From NCBI RefSeq assembly GCF_030052815.1, contig NC_079495.1, positions 44,149,651 to 44,213,650 of the forward strand: a stretch of DNA of 64,000 nt. The letters are read 5' to 3'. Shown here one piece after another: positions 54,713-64,000 of the stretch (position 1 is its first letter; every line of letters starts with the position of its first letter). The notes below the pieces were generated by a model. It did not search any database, was not told the DNA's origin, and saw only the letters and a list, made by a program, of their open reading frames with translations. This DNA is from Hevea brasiliensis. Its lineage: Eukaryota > Streptophyta > Magnoliopsida > Malpighiales > Euphorbiaceae. The position numbers and the translations under genes were made by a program.

Positions 54713-55617
54713 AAACCGTAAGAAAATGGTTAGTGTAAAGAAAACACCTCACTCACTCTCTTACGTGTTTACACTCAACAGGTGACACTCCACTCGTGTT
54801 TAACTCAACAAGGCTTTTCCCCTCTTATGAACTCACCACTCTGTGCCTTTTGCCTCTCTTGGCTATGTCCACAAGTTCTTATCAAACTCAAGTAACTCAA
54901 ACCAAGACTGTACTCACAAAAATTTAACACACAATAAAATTCTTGAACATGACGGATCAAAACGAGTATTAAAAAAAAAAGCAATAATGTGACTAAAGAA
55001 GTCAAGAAAAGAAAAGCTCAAGTATGGAAATGTAATGCAATAAGGAATCAAGAAAGAAGACACCAAAATAAAAGAGTAGTAAGCTGGAAAAGAGACAACC
55101 TAAAGAAGAGATATGAAGCTTAAATATCCAAGTTTGCCACCAACTTATCACAATTACCAGCAGTTCACACAATACACCAAGAATTGCATAAATTTAGGAT
55201 CACCAAGCAAACGAGTGTATTTTGATCTGAAATTGAGTAGGCAAACGCAACACAATACTGACTAATTGCTGCTAGAATTTCAGGCTTTTCTTGACAGGTT
55301 TACTATGTAAACCAAATTTAATCGTGTCTGCCGCAAAAAATTTTTTCCCCACACAAACGGTTAACTTTTGAGCTGAAATTCAATTTGAGAATAGCTTAAA
55401 TGTGGCAAAAATAACCTGTAAATTTTCAGGAATTTCTGGGCTGATTTGCTATGCGAACTTAATTTGATCGAGTCTGCCGCAAAATTTTGGTTCCCTGCAC
55501 AAACGGATGAATTTTAAGCTGAAATTTAATTTGGGAATTACGAATATGGGGTATAAACACCTGGTAAATTTTCAGAAATTCTGGGTATATTTGCTATGTG
55601 AACTTATTTTGATCGAT
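54713..55617 (-). repeat. Family A leader, copy 2
   Basis: It is nearly identical to 51946-52840, including the four CCGCAAAATTTTGG-type repeats. Gag is absent: the copy begins exactly at the acceptor-like CTTACGGTTT/AAGAAAATGG position and runs into an antisense EPRV piece at 55618. Confidence 0.9.
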
Positions 55618-55751
55618 TTTTCTTTCCAGAAATCATACTGATTATCTTCCCTAATGAAAATAAGGGAAAAGAAGGTATCTTTATACCATTTGAAATGAGA
55701 TAGATCTAGGAACCTTAGTTCATTGCACAGTGTTAACCCTGCAGTGACTAC
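55618..55751 (-). pseudogene. Inverted, scrambled EPRV coat-protein pieces
   Basis: The reverse complement gives two coat-protein pieces in swapped order: 55751-55713 corresponds to 60589-60630, then 55712-55618 corresponds to about 60390-60485. It is joined head to head to the sense coat-protein sequence at 55752. Confidence 0.75.
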
Positions 55752-57857
55752 TTCAGCGCCAATTACACAAAGAACGAATCACGGGTAAAAGAATACTCGG
55801 TGATTTCTGTGAACAGTATGGTTTACCACCAGTAACTTTTCCTAATAAAGGCAAAGTTAAAAAACTGGGGAGAGAGAGTAAGAGAAGGTTTAAAAAACAC
55901 AAAACCTTTTACCCTCGACAGGAAAAACGGTACAAAAAACCCGTTAAAAGTAAACCTGGAACATCTTCTAAAAGAAAGAAAAGAATAACAAAAGAGACTA
56001 ATGTAGTCTGTTATAAATGTGGAAAAACTGGTCACTACGCTAATAAGTGTAGAGTTAAACAACAAATTCAAGCCTTAGAAATTAATGATAATCTTAAAGA
56101 TTCATTAATTAAAATTCTCTTAAATGAGTCTGAGTCAGAAAAGGATTTAGAAGTTAATGCGTTAGATTATACCTCTGAAGAGTCCTCTACTGAGTCAGAA
56201 CAAGAACAAATCTGTGATGGAAAATGTGATTATTACAAATCACTCTGTACCTTAAACGGTTTATGTGTCTTAACAAAAGAACAAAACTTGATGCTAGATC
56301 TTATAGATCAGATACAAGATCAAGGAGAAAAAAGAGAAAAATTAGAAGAATATTTAAACCTAGTCAAGGATAAAAGTCCTTTGGAAAGAAAATTAGAAGA
56401 AAGAACGAATCCATATGAACTTAAGGAAGTTATGGAAAGAATGAAGAAGGTTTCAAGAGAACCAACTCTGAAAGAATTAAGACAAGAAGTAAATTCGATT
56501 AAATTTGAAATACAATTCTTAAAAGAAAAAATAGTCTTATTAGAAGCAAGACAAGAATTTCCCTTAATAGTGGAAACAACAGAAGAGAAAGATGAACAAG
56601 AACCAGTAGAAATAAACAGTCTTCAGTATGTCAATCGTATAGATAGAGTCATCACTCATAAATGGCATACTAAAGTCACAATCATTGTTCAGAAGGAGTA
56701 CTTATTTAGTACTATAGCCTTAATAGACTCAGGTGCAGATTTATGCTGTATAGACGAAGGAATTGTACCTTCAAAATACTTCTCTAAAACAGTAAAAGAA
56801 TTGCATACAGCAGATAGTTCTAAAATGGATATTAAATACAAACTGTCTGATACGGTAGTTTGTAATCAGGGAATATGTTTCGAAATACCATTTATAATGG
56901 TAAAAGGATTATCTCATCCAGTAATCCTAGGAAACCCTTTCCTACATATGTTATACCCTATAAAGTCAGTTACTGAAAAGGGAATAACAACAGAGATAGA
57001 TGGAAGAGAGATTATTTTTGAATTTATCTCCTTACCCATTGAAAGAGAGATTGATGTGCTTAAAAGTAACATCAAAAATAAAGAAAAATTTATTTATTCT
57101 CTTAAAAGAGAAGTAGATTACAAAACAATAACAGAAAAGGTTAAGGAACCTTTAGTACAAGAAAAAATAAAACAACTTCAAAATGAGATGACTAATAGCA
57201 TCTGTGCAGAAGTTCCCAATGCCTTCTGGACTAGAAAGAGTCATGTGGTTAACTTACCATATGAGCCCAGCTTTGATGAAGGAATGATTCCTACTAAAGC
57301 CCGGCCCATTGCCATGGGTCCAAGACTTCTAGAAATCTGTAAAAGGGAAATTGCTGACCTCGAGTCAAAAGGGCTAATTAAAAAAAGTCAAAGCCCATGG
57401 AGTTGTCCAGCGTTTTATGTTGAAAATGCTGCAGAACTAGAAAGAGGAGTACCCAGACTGGTTATCAATTATAAGCCTTTAAAAAAGGCCCTTAGATGGA
57501 TCAGATATCCATTGCCTAATAAAAGAGATCTGTTAAACAGACTCTTTGAGGCCCAAATCTTTTCAAAGTTCGATATGAAATCTGGATATTGGCAAATTCA
57601 GATTGCTGAAGAAGATAGGTATAAAACTGCCTTTACTGTGCCATTTGGACATTACGAATGGAATGTAATGCCCTTCGGGCTTAAAAATGTCCCATCATAA
57701 TTTCAAAAAATTATGAATGAAATATTCAATGCTTATTCAGCATTCTCAATTGTTTACATTGATGATGTCCTTATTTTCTCCAGGACAATTGATCAACATT
57801 TCAAACACTTAAATGTGTTTATGAAAATTGTCAAAAGAAATGGCCTGGTAGTCTCAA
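55749..57857 (+). pseudogene. EPRV-3 coat C-terminus, zinc knuckle, protease and partial RT
   Basis: One frame is open from the junction to a TAA at 57698. Order: basic Lys/Arg-rich stretch, intact CCHC knuckle CYKCGKTGHYANKC (56009-56050), acidic segment, coiled-coil-like region, aspartic protease ALIDSGADLCC (about 56722), then RT with KARPIAMGPR, VINYKPLKKAL, FDMKSGYWQI and YEWNVMPFGLKN. GAA to TAA at 57698 stops it. The frame continues to VYIDDVLIFS (about 57747) and breaks off at GLVVS (57855), where the primer site follows. No RNase H remains. The RT residues present look sound, but the domain is incomplete. Confidence 0.88.
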
Positions 57858-57858
57858 T

Positions 57859-57870
57859 TGGTATCAGAGC
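57859..57870 (+). promoter_or_regulatory. tRNA-Met primer site of EPRV-3
   Basis: TGGTATCAGAGC, followed by CAAGTTGGTG. It lies 123 bp upstream of the ORF1 ATG at 57993, with a short leader between, as in caulimovirids where minus-strand DNA synthesis starts here. Confidence 0.75.
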
Positions 57871-57992
57871 CAAGTTGGTGAATAGTTTGGTCAAAAGTTC
57901 TAGTGAAACCCCAAGTCGCGTATCCACACCGCTTAGCATGATCAAAGCGCTTTAGGCATTTGGAGTAAGTCGTTGACAGTGATCTAGAACCA

Positions 57993-60659
57993 ATGGACAG
58001 ATTGTTCTCTCGCTTACCTGGTAGCTCTAGAAGCGCTAGATTTGAGTCCGAGGAAAACAAAAAATCAAAAAATAAGAATAAAGAAATCTTATTAGTATCT
58101 AATATAGACAATAAATTAAATAATTGGAACTTACCTCCTATTTCGTCAAAATTAATATATAAGTCTACAAATAGTTTTAAATTTAGTTCAGACTATATAA
58201 TTAAAACAGTAGAACAAGCCACTCCTATCCATGAAGGATTAAGTTCTAGGAGTCTGTTTTCAAAGGAACTCTTAAAAGAACATCATAAGATTTATCAATT
58301 CCTATACATGGGAATGATACAAGTTGCTCTTAAACCTGCAACTAGATTAGGCTTAAACACCTCAGCCTTAGTTTGTGTCAGAGATAAGAGACATAAAGAC
58401 TTCAATGATTCCTTATTAGGAATTATAGAATCATCTCTGTGTGATGGCCCGATTTATTTTTCGTGCTATCCCAATTTTACAATCTCAATTGAAGATCCAA
58501 ACATTATGCAAGCTTTATCCTTAGATATACAAACCCAAGGATATAACATGTTGCCAGGATCTAAAAATATCATCCTTATTTATAGGATTCATTACAAAGC
58601 CATGAATACCGTAGTCCCTAACCTTAGGGAAGATACCACTAAATTAATCACCCCAAAAGGAACCACCACTTTCTTTGTCACAGACTTGCAGAAAGGAAAC
58701 CTAGTGGTCCCTAGATCAATTGCATGGGAACAGGTTAATTTACCTGACAATTGGATTTTAGAAGAAGCCATTCCTCCTAAAAAGGAAGAAAATGAAGATG
58801 TTGAGTCCATTATAGAAACAAACAATGGAACTGTAGCAATATCATTTGCTAGAACTAGGTCCAGAAACTCGTTTTCAGGAAGAACGGTAGTTTCAGAACC
58901 TATCAGACCTAGGACATCCTTATCAGGAATAGATCTAGATCGATTCAGCTCTATTGGAATCCATAGAACTGAAGAACAAATAGCTCAGCCCATATATGGC
59001 CCAGAAAGCACAACTTCAAGCCCAAAAGAAACAGTAAGCCTTAAAAGGCCAGAAAGCCCAACACCCTCAGACATGGACTATGACAGAGAAAGCGTTAGGA
59101 CCCAGCAACCTAAAAGGATTATGGCCCTAACAACAGAAGAAAGCCCATTTGAAAAATGGTTTCAAATGACTTTCCAACTAGAACAACAGCAAAAGTTCTT
59201 AAAAGAATACAAATGGTACCAAGACAAAGGTGGAATAAAAAATTTTCAGGATTTTATGAAATTCAGATTGGAGATTCAAAGAAAATCTTTCCCAGACTTT
59301 GAAGATCAACAATTCTTAGTCACTTTAGAATCTGCATATAGGAATTTCATAACTCCCAAAGGAAAAACCTTAAGAGGTGTGCATCCACCATTAACCGAGA
59401 TATCTTATAAGGTATCAGACAACCAAGAGTTTGAATGTTCTCCATTCTCTAGATCAGATAAGCAGGGTAATTATGCCAACCTTAGCTTATACACCATAGG
59501 TCAACAATTGACCAGGGTAGAAACCCAACTCCAGACTTTTAAATCAAGAGAATACAGACCAGAAAAGGGAGAAACCTCCAAATCAATAATGGAGAAAAAG
59601 GTTTTATTTAAACCTGTTGAAACAGATAAGTCCCCTATTAAATTAGGAGGAAACTCAGAAATAGTAGAAGAACTAACTAAAAGGTTAGCAGAATTAGGGT
59701 TAGAAGCTAAGGATTCTAAAAAGAAAACCATAGCCCCTTTAACCAAGTCTCTAAGCATTCAGGAAGAACTGGAAAATAGATTAAAAAATCTGAATATAGC
59801 TCCTTTAAGTCAAGACCAAGAGGAAACAGAATCTGAAAATTCTTCTAATACAGAAGAACAAATTAACACTCTAGAAGTCATGTTTAAAGAACCTGAACCT
59901 CTAGAAGTTAATAGGATAGTATACCCTAAACCTAGGGCAACAATCGAAATGAAGCCTTATTATTCTAGGCCTTCACCAATCAATCTACAATTTGAAGATA
60001 ATAGTTATAATTATGTACAATTTGATGGAACTTCAATTGTAGAATGGAACATAGATGGATTATCTGAATATCAAATTAAAAATGCTATCCATTTTATGAC
60101 CATGTATGCGTTTGCTGCTAAATCAAAAGGAAATAGTGAGCAGCAAATAGTCCACGCAATTACATGTGGATTCACAGGCCAACTTAAAGGTTGGTGGGAT
60201 TTTTCCCTAACTGAAGAGGGAAAAAGGCAAATTTATGATGCTGTTAAAACAGAACAATCAGCAACAGGACAAACTCAAGTACCAGACTGTGTATACACCT
60301 TGTTATGTACAATAGGATTACACTTTGTAGGAACTATGAGTATGTACCTAGATAGATCACAGGAACAACTAATGAATCTCAGATGTCCCGATCTATCTCA
60401 TTTCAAATGGTATAAAGATACCTTCTTTTCCCTTATTTTCATTAGGGAAGATAATCAGTATGATTTCTGGAAAGAAAAATTTCTTTCTGGATTACCCTCG
60501 TTATTTGCTGAACGAGTAAAGAAACAAATTAGGGATAAACATGATGGTACTTTACCCTACAATCAGTATACCTTTGGTGAATTAGCATCAGAAGTAGTCA
60601 CTGCAGGGTTAACACTGTGCAATGAACTAAGACTTCAACGCCAAGTACTACTGAAATAG
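57993..60659 (+). CDS. EPRV-3 ORF1: movement protein and coat protein
   Basis: 888 residues, open throughout. Residues about 85-215 form the 30K-type movement domain of caulimovirids (YMGMIQVALKP, CDGPIYFSCYPNF, SIEDPN), which guides virus through plasmodesmata. A Ser/Pro/Arg-rich linker follows (about 270-400), then a region with FEKWFQMTFQLEQQQKF. The coat-like part runs from about residue 650 (MKPYY, FTGQLKGWWDF). It starts at ATG 57993, the first after the primer site. It ends in LLK and TAG at the integration junction, so the polyprotein that should run on into zinc knuckle and protease is cut here. It is the best preserved viral gene in the window. Confidence 0.85.
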   Translation: MDRLFSRLPGSSRSARFESEENKKSKNKNKEILLVSNIDNKLNNWNLPPISSKLIYKSTNSFKFSSDYIIKTVEQATPIHEGLSSRSLFSKELLKEHHKIYQFLYMGMIQVALKPATRLGLNTSALVCVRDKRHKDFNDSLLGIIESSLCDGPIYFSCYPNFTISIEDPNIMQALSLDIQTQGYNMLPGSKNIILIYRIHYKAMNTVVPNLREDTTKLITPKGTTTFFVTDLQKGNLVVPRSIAWEQVNLPDNWILEEAIPPKKEENEDVESIIETNNGTVAISFARTRSRNSFSGRTVVSEPIRPRTSLSGIDLDRFSSIGIHRTEEQIAQPIYGPESTTSSPKETVSLKRPESPTPSDMDYDRESVRTQQPKRIMALTTEESPFEKWFQMTFQLEQQQKFLKEYKWYQDKGGIKNFQDFMKFRLEIQRKSFPDFEDQQFLVTLESAYRNFITPKGKTLRGVHPPLTEISYKVSDNQEFECSPFSRSDKQGNYANLSLYTIGQQLTRVETQLQTFKSREYRPEKGETSKSIMEKKVLFKPVETDKSPIKLGGNSEIVEELTKRLAELGLEAKDSKKKTIAPLTKSLSIQEELENRLKNLNIAPLSQDQEETESENSSNTEEQINTLEVMFKEPEPLEVNRIVYPKPRATIEMKPYYSRPSPINLQFEDNSYNYVQFDGTSIVEWNIDGLSEYQIKNAIHFMTMYAFAAKSKGNSEQQIVHAITCGFTGQLKGWWDFSLTEEGKRQIYDAVKTEQSATGQTQVPDCVYTLLCTIGLHFVGTMSMYLDRSQEQLMNLRCPDLSHFKWYKDTFFSLIFIREDNQYDFWKEKFLSGLPSLFAERVKKQIRDKHDGTLPYNQYTFGELASEVVTAGLTLCNELRLQRQVLLK

Positions 60660-60868
60660 TATTGTATGTATAAAGCATATAATGAACAAAAATGTGCTTA
60701 ACAGAAACATAATAAGAAGCAAATCAAGGTTTAGGAAGAAAGAACCAGATGCAAGATGAAGAAGAAGAAACAAATATGGAACTAAAGCCAAACAGCAAAT
60801 ATGAAAAAGGTAACAAACACAAAGAATAAGAAGCAAATAGAGAATCTACCTTATTTGGACGTCCCTTT
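60660..60868 (-). other. Family A leader remnant next to EPRV-3
   Basis: About 60800-60868 matches the A2 leader at 23960-24028 (CAGCAAATATGAA, AAATAGAGAATCTACC, GGACGTCCCTTT). 60660-60800 is A-rich and only loosely similar. No gene. Confidence 0.65.
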
Positions 60869-61129
60869 GCTCTGATACCAAATGATATGAACATGCCTAA
60901 CTTCGCCTCAAAAGCTAGCTAACAAGGGGAGGTTTGCAAACCCATATATATAACACCCAAGACCTCCCTGCAGAACCGATGTGGGACGCATCATTCCCGA
61001 CCCCTTTAGACTGAACGTCCTCGTGATGTAACCGGGGTCATGACTCGTTCACTCCGACCTCTCTCGAAGAACGTTAGGGAACCTTTGTACATGGCCTACT
61101 GACCCATACAGGGTGAGGCTCTGATACCA
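60869..61129 (-). repeat. LTR-like insert between two primer-site copies (TRIM-like)
   Basis: GCTCTGATACCA occurs at 60869-60880 and 61118-61129. Between them, 60883-61117 on the minus strand reads like the 3' half of a small plant LTR: GTCCCACATCGG, a TATATATA run, GAGGCGAAGTTAGGC, ending CATGTTCATATCA next to TTTGGTATCAGAGC. It is unrelated to family A or B LTRs. Confidence 0.6.
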
Positions 61130-61133
61130 AAAC

Positions 61134-61956
61134 TGATGTGAACCTTCAAGTAATTGGTAACTTGAAAACCCACATTCAAGAATTAAAGGAACAATATGGA
61201 AAGCACCAAATCAAGATGTATGAATTTGTTTCTTTGAACCAGCACAATCAGATTGCTGTGTAATTCAAAGAAAATATCAGAAATGAGATTCTTGACCTAA
61301 TTCATATGGAGAATGAATAAACCAAGAATATTATGCACATTAAACCTTGCAAGATAGAAATCTCAGCAAGTTAATGAGCTTCACAAAAACAAAGGCAACA
61401 GCCAATTTACTCACGAATGGAGCGAAAACAATCTTTCATTAATATTCAAAGTGTGTCGTCCACTCTCTCATTACACTTGTATTTATAGTCTCTTGGCTCC
61501 AAAGCTAAAGACAATAATATCCATACTTTAATAATAGCTGAAAGGAGCTTTAAGTCCAAATAAAAATTAATCTATCAAAAGACTAAAAACTCCTTACAAA
61601 AAAGTAAATTTAATACAGTAGCAAATGAGGGCATTTAAGTCCAAAAGAGAGGTGGTTATAACAGCAAGGAATATTCTTTCAAAAAGGTGCCAACAGATGC
61701 ATGTACATGGGTTGGATCTGGTACATACATGTCCATAGTTTATTCCATGTAACCTAATGCTCCACCTGATACCTGGTCACTTCCAAGCTTAATTTTCATC
61801 AAATTTAATCCTTTATAATTTTCTTCATGCCATTCCAGCTTATAATCCCTGCTCCTTAAGATTTCACAAATTAAATTCTGAAGTGATTTAGCTGTAGATC
61901 TAGTAATTGGACCTTGGATGAAATCCTTTGGCGTGGATGTAGCTTGATTCTCATCA
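61134..61956 (-). repeat. Family A LTR, probable 5' LTR of A3
   Basis: 823 bp, TGATGTGAACC to TTCTCATCA, with the primer site on its left at 61118-61129. It is followed by GGATT. Confidence 0.94.
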
Positions 61957-62905
61957 GGATTACTATGTAATTGGATTGCAAGAAGATCAAGGAGGTCAAG
62001 AGCATTGGTGGGACCAGTGGGAGGAATTCAAGATCAAGTGTTGATTATGTACTCCTTCAGCAACTCTTGTGAATGAATGAAATGCACCTAGGAATACCCA
62101 GATTCAATTCTTGGTGGCTCAAAATTGAATCTCTTAGAAAGTCCATGATCATACCATATTTATTGTTTATCCATGAATGCATGAGATATATGGGATTGTA
62201 TGCAATTATATGATATATGCATGCTAAATGGATAATGTGCAAAGTGAGACCATAATAGTAATTAGGCCGACCACAAAATCTTCCAAACAAATGATTAAGC
62301 TGGAAATGGTAAAATTAAAGTAATTATAACATGGCCCTTCCATTGAGGCAATTATTTTAAAAAATTATAAATACTTGCATATGATGCAATTAATTTAAGA
62401 GATTTTCTTAAGAATAATTGTTAAGCATGAGATTTTGTAAATATGTAAATAGTTTGGTGGCCAATAATGGATGTGCCTGAAGACATTAAAATTATTTGCA
62501 TGTTTACTGGCTCAAAGGGATCAATTTAACTAATGCAAGATAAATCAACAATGGATGTGCCTGAGATTTTGAGCATTAGGGGCTAGGTAAAGGATTGAAC
62601 CTCACATGAGATGTGATAGGCAAAGAGTAGCTCACTTATAGTTTATTGTAATTCCAATAATGGATGTGCCTGAGATGATCAATAAGATTATAAGAATTCA
62701 TTCACCCACTAGAAATCCATCCAACTAGAATTTCGGTTTTCCACTTTGGAAGTGTAGGATTCGCTAAGTTAGTAGGAGGAACAATTTGATTAAAATACCA
62801 TAATCATTTTGGTTAAATACATGATACATTTAATAATTATTCTAGTTATTTTCTGCAGTTACTTTTTTGATAATAATGAGCACACCATAACCACCACCAT
62901 CCAAT
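61957..62905 (+). other. Copia family C leader (C2), cut before gag
   Basis: 62566-62880 matches the C1 leader at 34148-34453 and reaches the gag start ATGAGCACACC (62877). The word AATGGATGTGCCTGA recurs at about 62467, 62551 and 62659. No gene in the first 600 bp. Gag is interrupted after CCATCCAAT by an LTR. Confidence 0.65.
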
Positions 62906-64000
62906 TGAAGGAGCGGAAGCATGAAAAACATAAGTTTAGATCATTGAATTCAAAATTTTTCTTCCAGGGTCTCATGCATCATGCAAGATTCATTATTTAT
63001 CTATTTGATTTCAATGTTAAACAGTATATTAAAACACTTTTAATATGTTTTTGGATCTACATTTGCCATTTAAGATTTTAGAATTAACAGATTAATTCAT
63101 TAGAACCCTAGATTAAATCAAGAACAAGTGCACTAACCTTTTGATGCACTGTAGTTGTGTTTGGTACCTTTGGGGTAGGACACCAGATGTTGTCCCTTTA
63201 GATTGTCCACACGAAGATCACCATTGGCAACCCCTTAAACAGCTTTTCAAGCCTTTCAAATCAATTAGAAATTCAGGTTTTGCCTTTAGAGAGATTACAG
63301 ATGTATATCGGATACTAGAAACAATTTTTAGCAATTTTAATTCAAGAGAGTGTTGGGAATTCTCTTTGAATTGATGAGAGATGAAGAAGAAGAGAGGAAG
63401 AGGAAGACAAGGTAGCGGCACCTCATTTGAGAAAATCATGTTGTTCTATTTTTTCTTTTATCCTTTCCCTTATATAGCTAAGTCATCACTTAAAACCCTT
63501 GCCACATGTCATCTTCTGATTGGCTCTTAGTTTAATTGACCCAATCACATTGTGCCAAGCGTCAAACTTAGACTTAATCTTGACTTTGATCATCTTACAT
63601 GATTAAAAGACAAATGGCAAGTTTATGTGTAGTGTCATGTGTTACCATCTCATGGTTCCACATGTCACCCTGTGAAATGACCAAAATACCCTTGTATTTT
63701 AATTTAGAGTTCTCAACCCAAAATAATTATTTCTCTTCTTCTAATCAATTTATATCAAATATAAATTAATTAATTAATTAATCTCTATTAATTAATTTCT
63801 CATAATTAAATTCATATTTAAATACTTTAAATATAAATTTAACTTATAATATACATCTAATAACCTAGATTTGGTTTCAAGCCATGCTAGGGACTTTGCA
63901 ATCTAATTGCAAACCAAACCTATTTAATTAATTAATTAAACTCTTTAAGTAATTAATTAAATCACATTTAACTTGGTGATCACTTGTGTATATGTGTGAC
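62906..64000 (-). repeat. Copia family C LTR, inverted (C3), runs off the window
   Basis: It starts TGAAGGAGCGGAAGC at 62906, the inverted LTR end typical of copia. Possible TSD CCAAT at 62901-62905. About 63390-64000 is the reverse complement of 46553-47168. TATA box CTATATAAGG on the minus strand at 63478-63469; TTAATTAA-rich runs near 63760-63960. The TGTTAG end lies beyond 64000. Confidence 0.87.

Larger units (their letters stand above)
55752..60659 (+). mobile_element. Endogenous pararetrovirus copy EPRV-3, circularly permuted
   Basis: The first half runs from the coat-protein C-terminus through zinc knuckle, protease and RT to 57857. The second half starts at a primer site (57859) and runs through movement and coat protein to 60659. 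The end of the second half (CTTCAACGCCAAGTAC, about 60636) is homologous to the start of the first (CTTCAGCGCCAATTAC, about 55747), so the two halves join in a circle. The RT end, RNase H, ORF2 and promoter are missing. Confidence 0.87.
48173..61956 (-). mobile_element. Gypsy element A3 (CRM-like), broken by EPRV-4 and EPRV-3
   Basis: On the minus strand: 5' LTR 61134-61956, primer site, leader pieces (60660-60868, 54713-55617, 51925-52869), then gag-pol to a truncated integrase at 48173. Two EPRV blocks and a duplicated leader lie within it. Treating this as one disrupted element is inference; the 3' LTR is missing. Confidence 0.65.

Noticed and set aside
1..64000. Host protein-coding genes, CRISPR arrays, bacterial operons
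   Set aside because: No frame matched a host family and no regular spacer-repeat array is present. Every substantial frame is retroelement or pararetrovirus.

Overview
This window is plant nuclear DNA, almost certainly from a flowering plant and probably a eudicot. I cannot name the species. It is AT-rich, and every long reading frame belongs to an LTR retrotransposon or an endogenous plant pararetrovirus (EPRV). I found no host gene, tRNA, rRNA or CRISPR array. Repeat families named here: A and B are two Ty3/gypsy families that look like the CRM (centromeric) chromovirus lineage, because the polyprotein frame runs on into the 3' LTR and ends in a GPITRA-type tail. C is a Ty1/copia family. 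E is a set of Del/Tekay-like gypsy relics. The EPRV carries movement protein, coat protein, zinc knuckle, protease, reverse transcriptase and RNase H in one polyprotein, plus a downstream second ORF, which fits a florendovirus- or petuvirus-like genome.

Layout from left to right. 1-3586: two gag-only E elements facing each other tail to tail. 3587-4727: degenerate unclassified tandem repeats. 4730-9800: EPRV-1, broken, with a solo family A LTR inserted (TSD ATACT). 9796-10530: 3' end of a Del/Tekay element. 10531-31937: a nest. Plus-strand element A1 was split in its leader by minus-strand element A2 (TSD CTAAA at 10796-10800 and again at 24866 and 26006), and A2 was in turn split by minus-strand element B1 (14036-21687). 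A 1.15 kb tandem duplication lies at the A2/A1 junction. 31938-34137: an LTR-like stretch of another long-LTR element. 34138-47168: copia element C1, whose 3' LTR was split by B2 (38227-45844, TSD GGAAT), the youngest and best preserved element. 47169-48172: EPRV-2 with an internal tandem duplication. 48173-61956: element A3, broken by EPRV-4 (53146-54712, with a recognisable pararetroviral promoter) and EPRV-3 (55752-60659, circularly permuted). 61957-64000: a copia leader cut by an inverted copia LTR.

Order of events: A1, then A2, then B1, supported by TSDs and by by-eye LTR divergence (A2 about 3%, B1 about 2%, B2 about 1%). EPRV-1 is older than the solo LTR it contains. Nearly all genes are broken by stops, frameshifts or loss of catalytic residues. 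The longest surviving frames are the B2 gag-pol (39527-43588) and the EPRV-3 movement/coat protein (57993-60659). The dense CRM-like nesting suggests a pericentromeric location, but that is inference.
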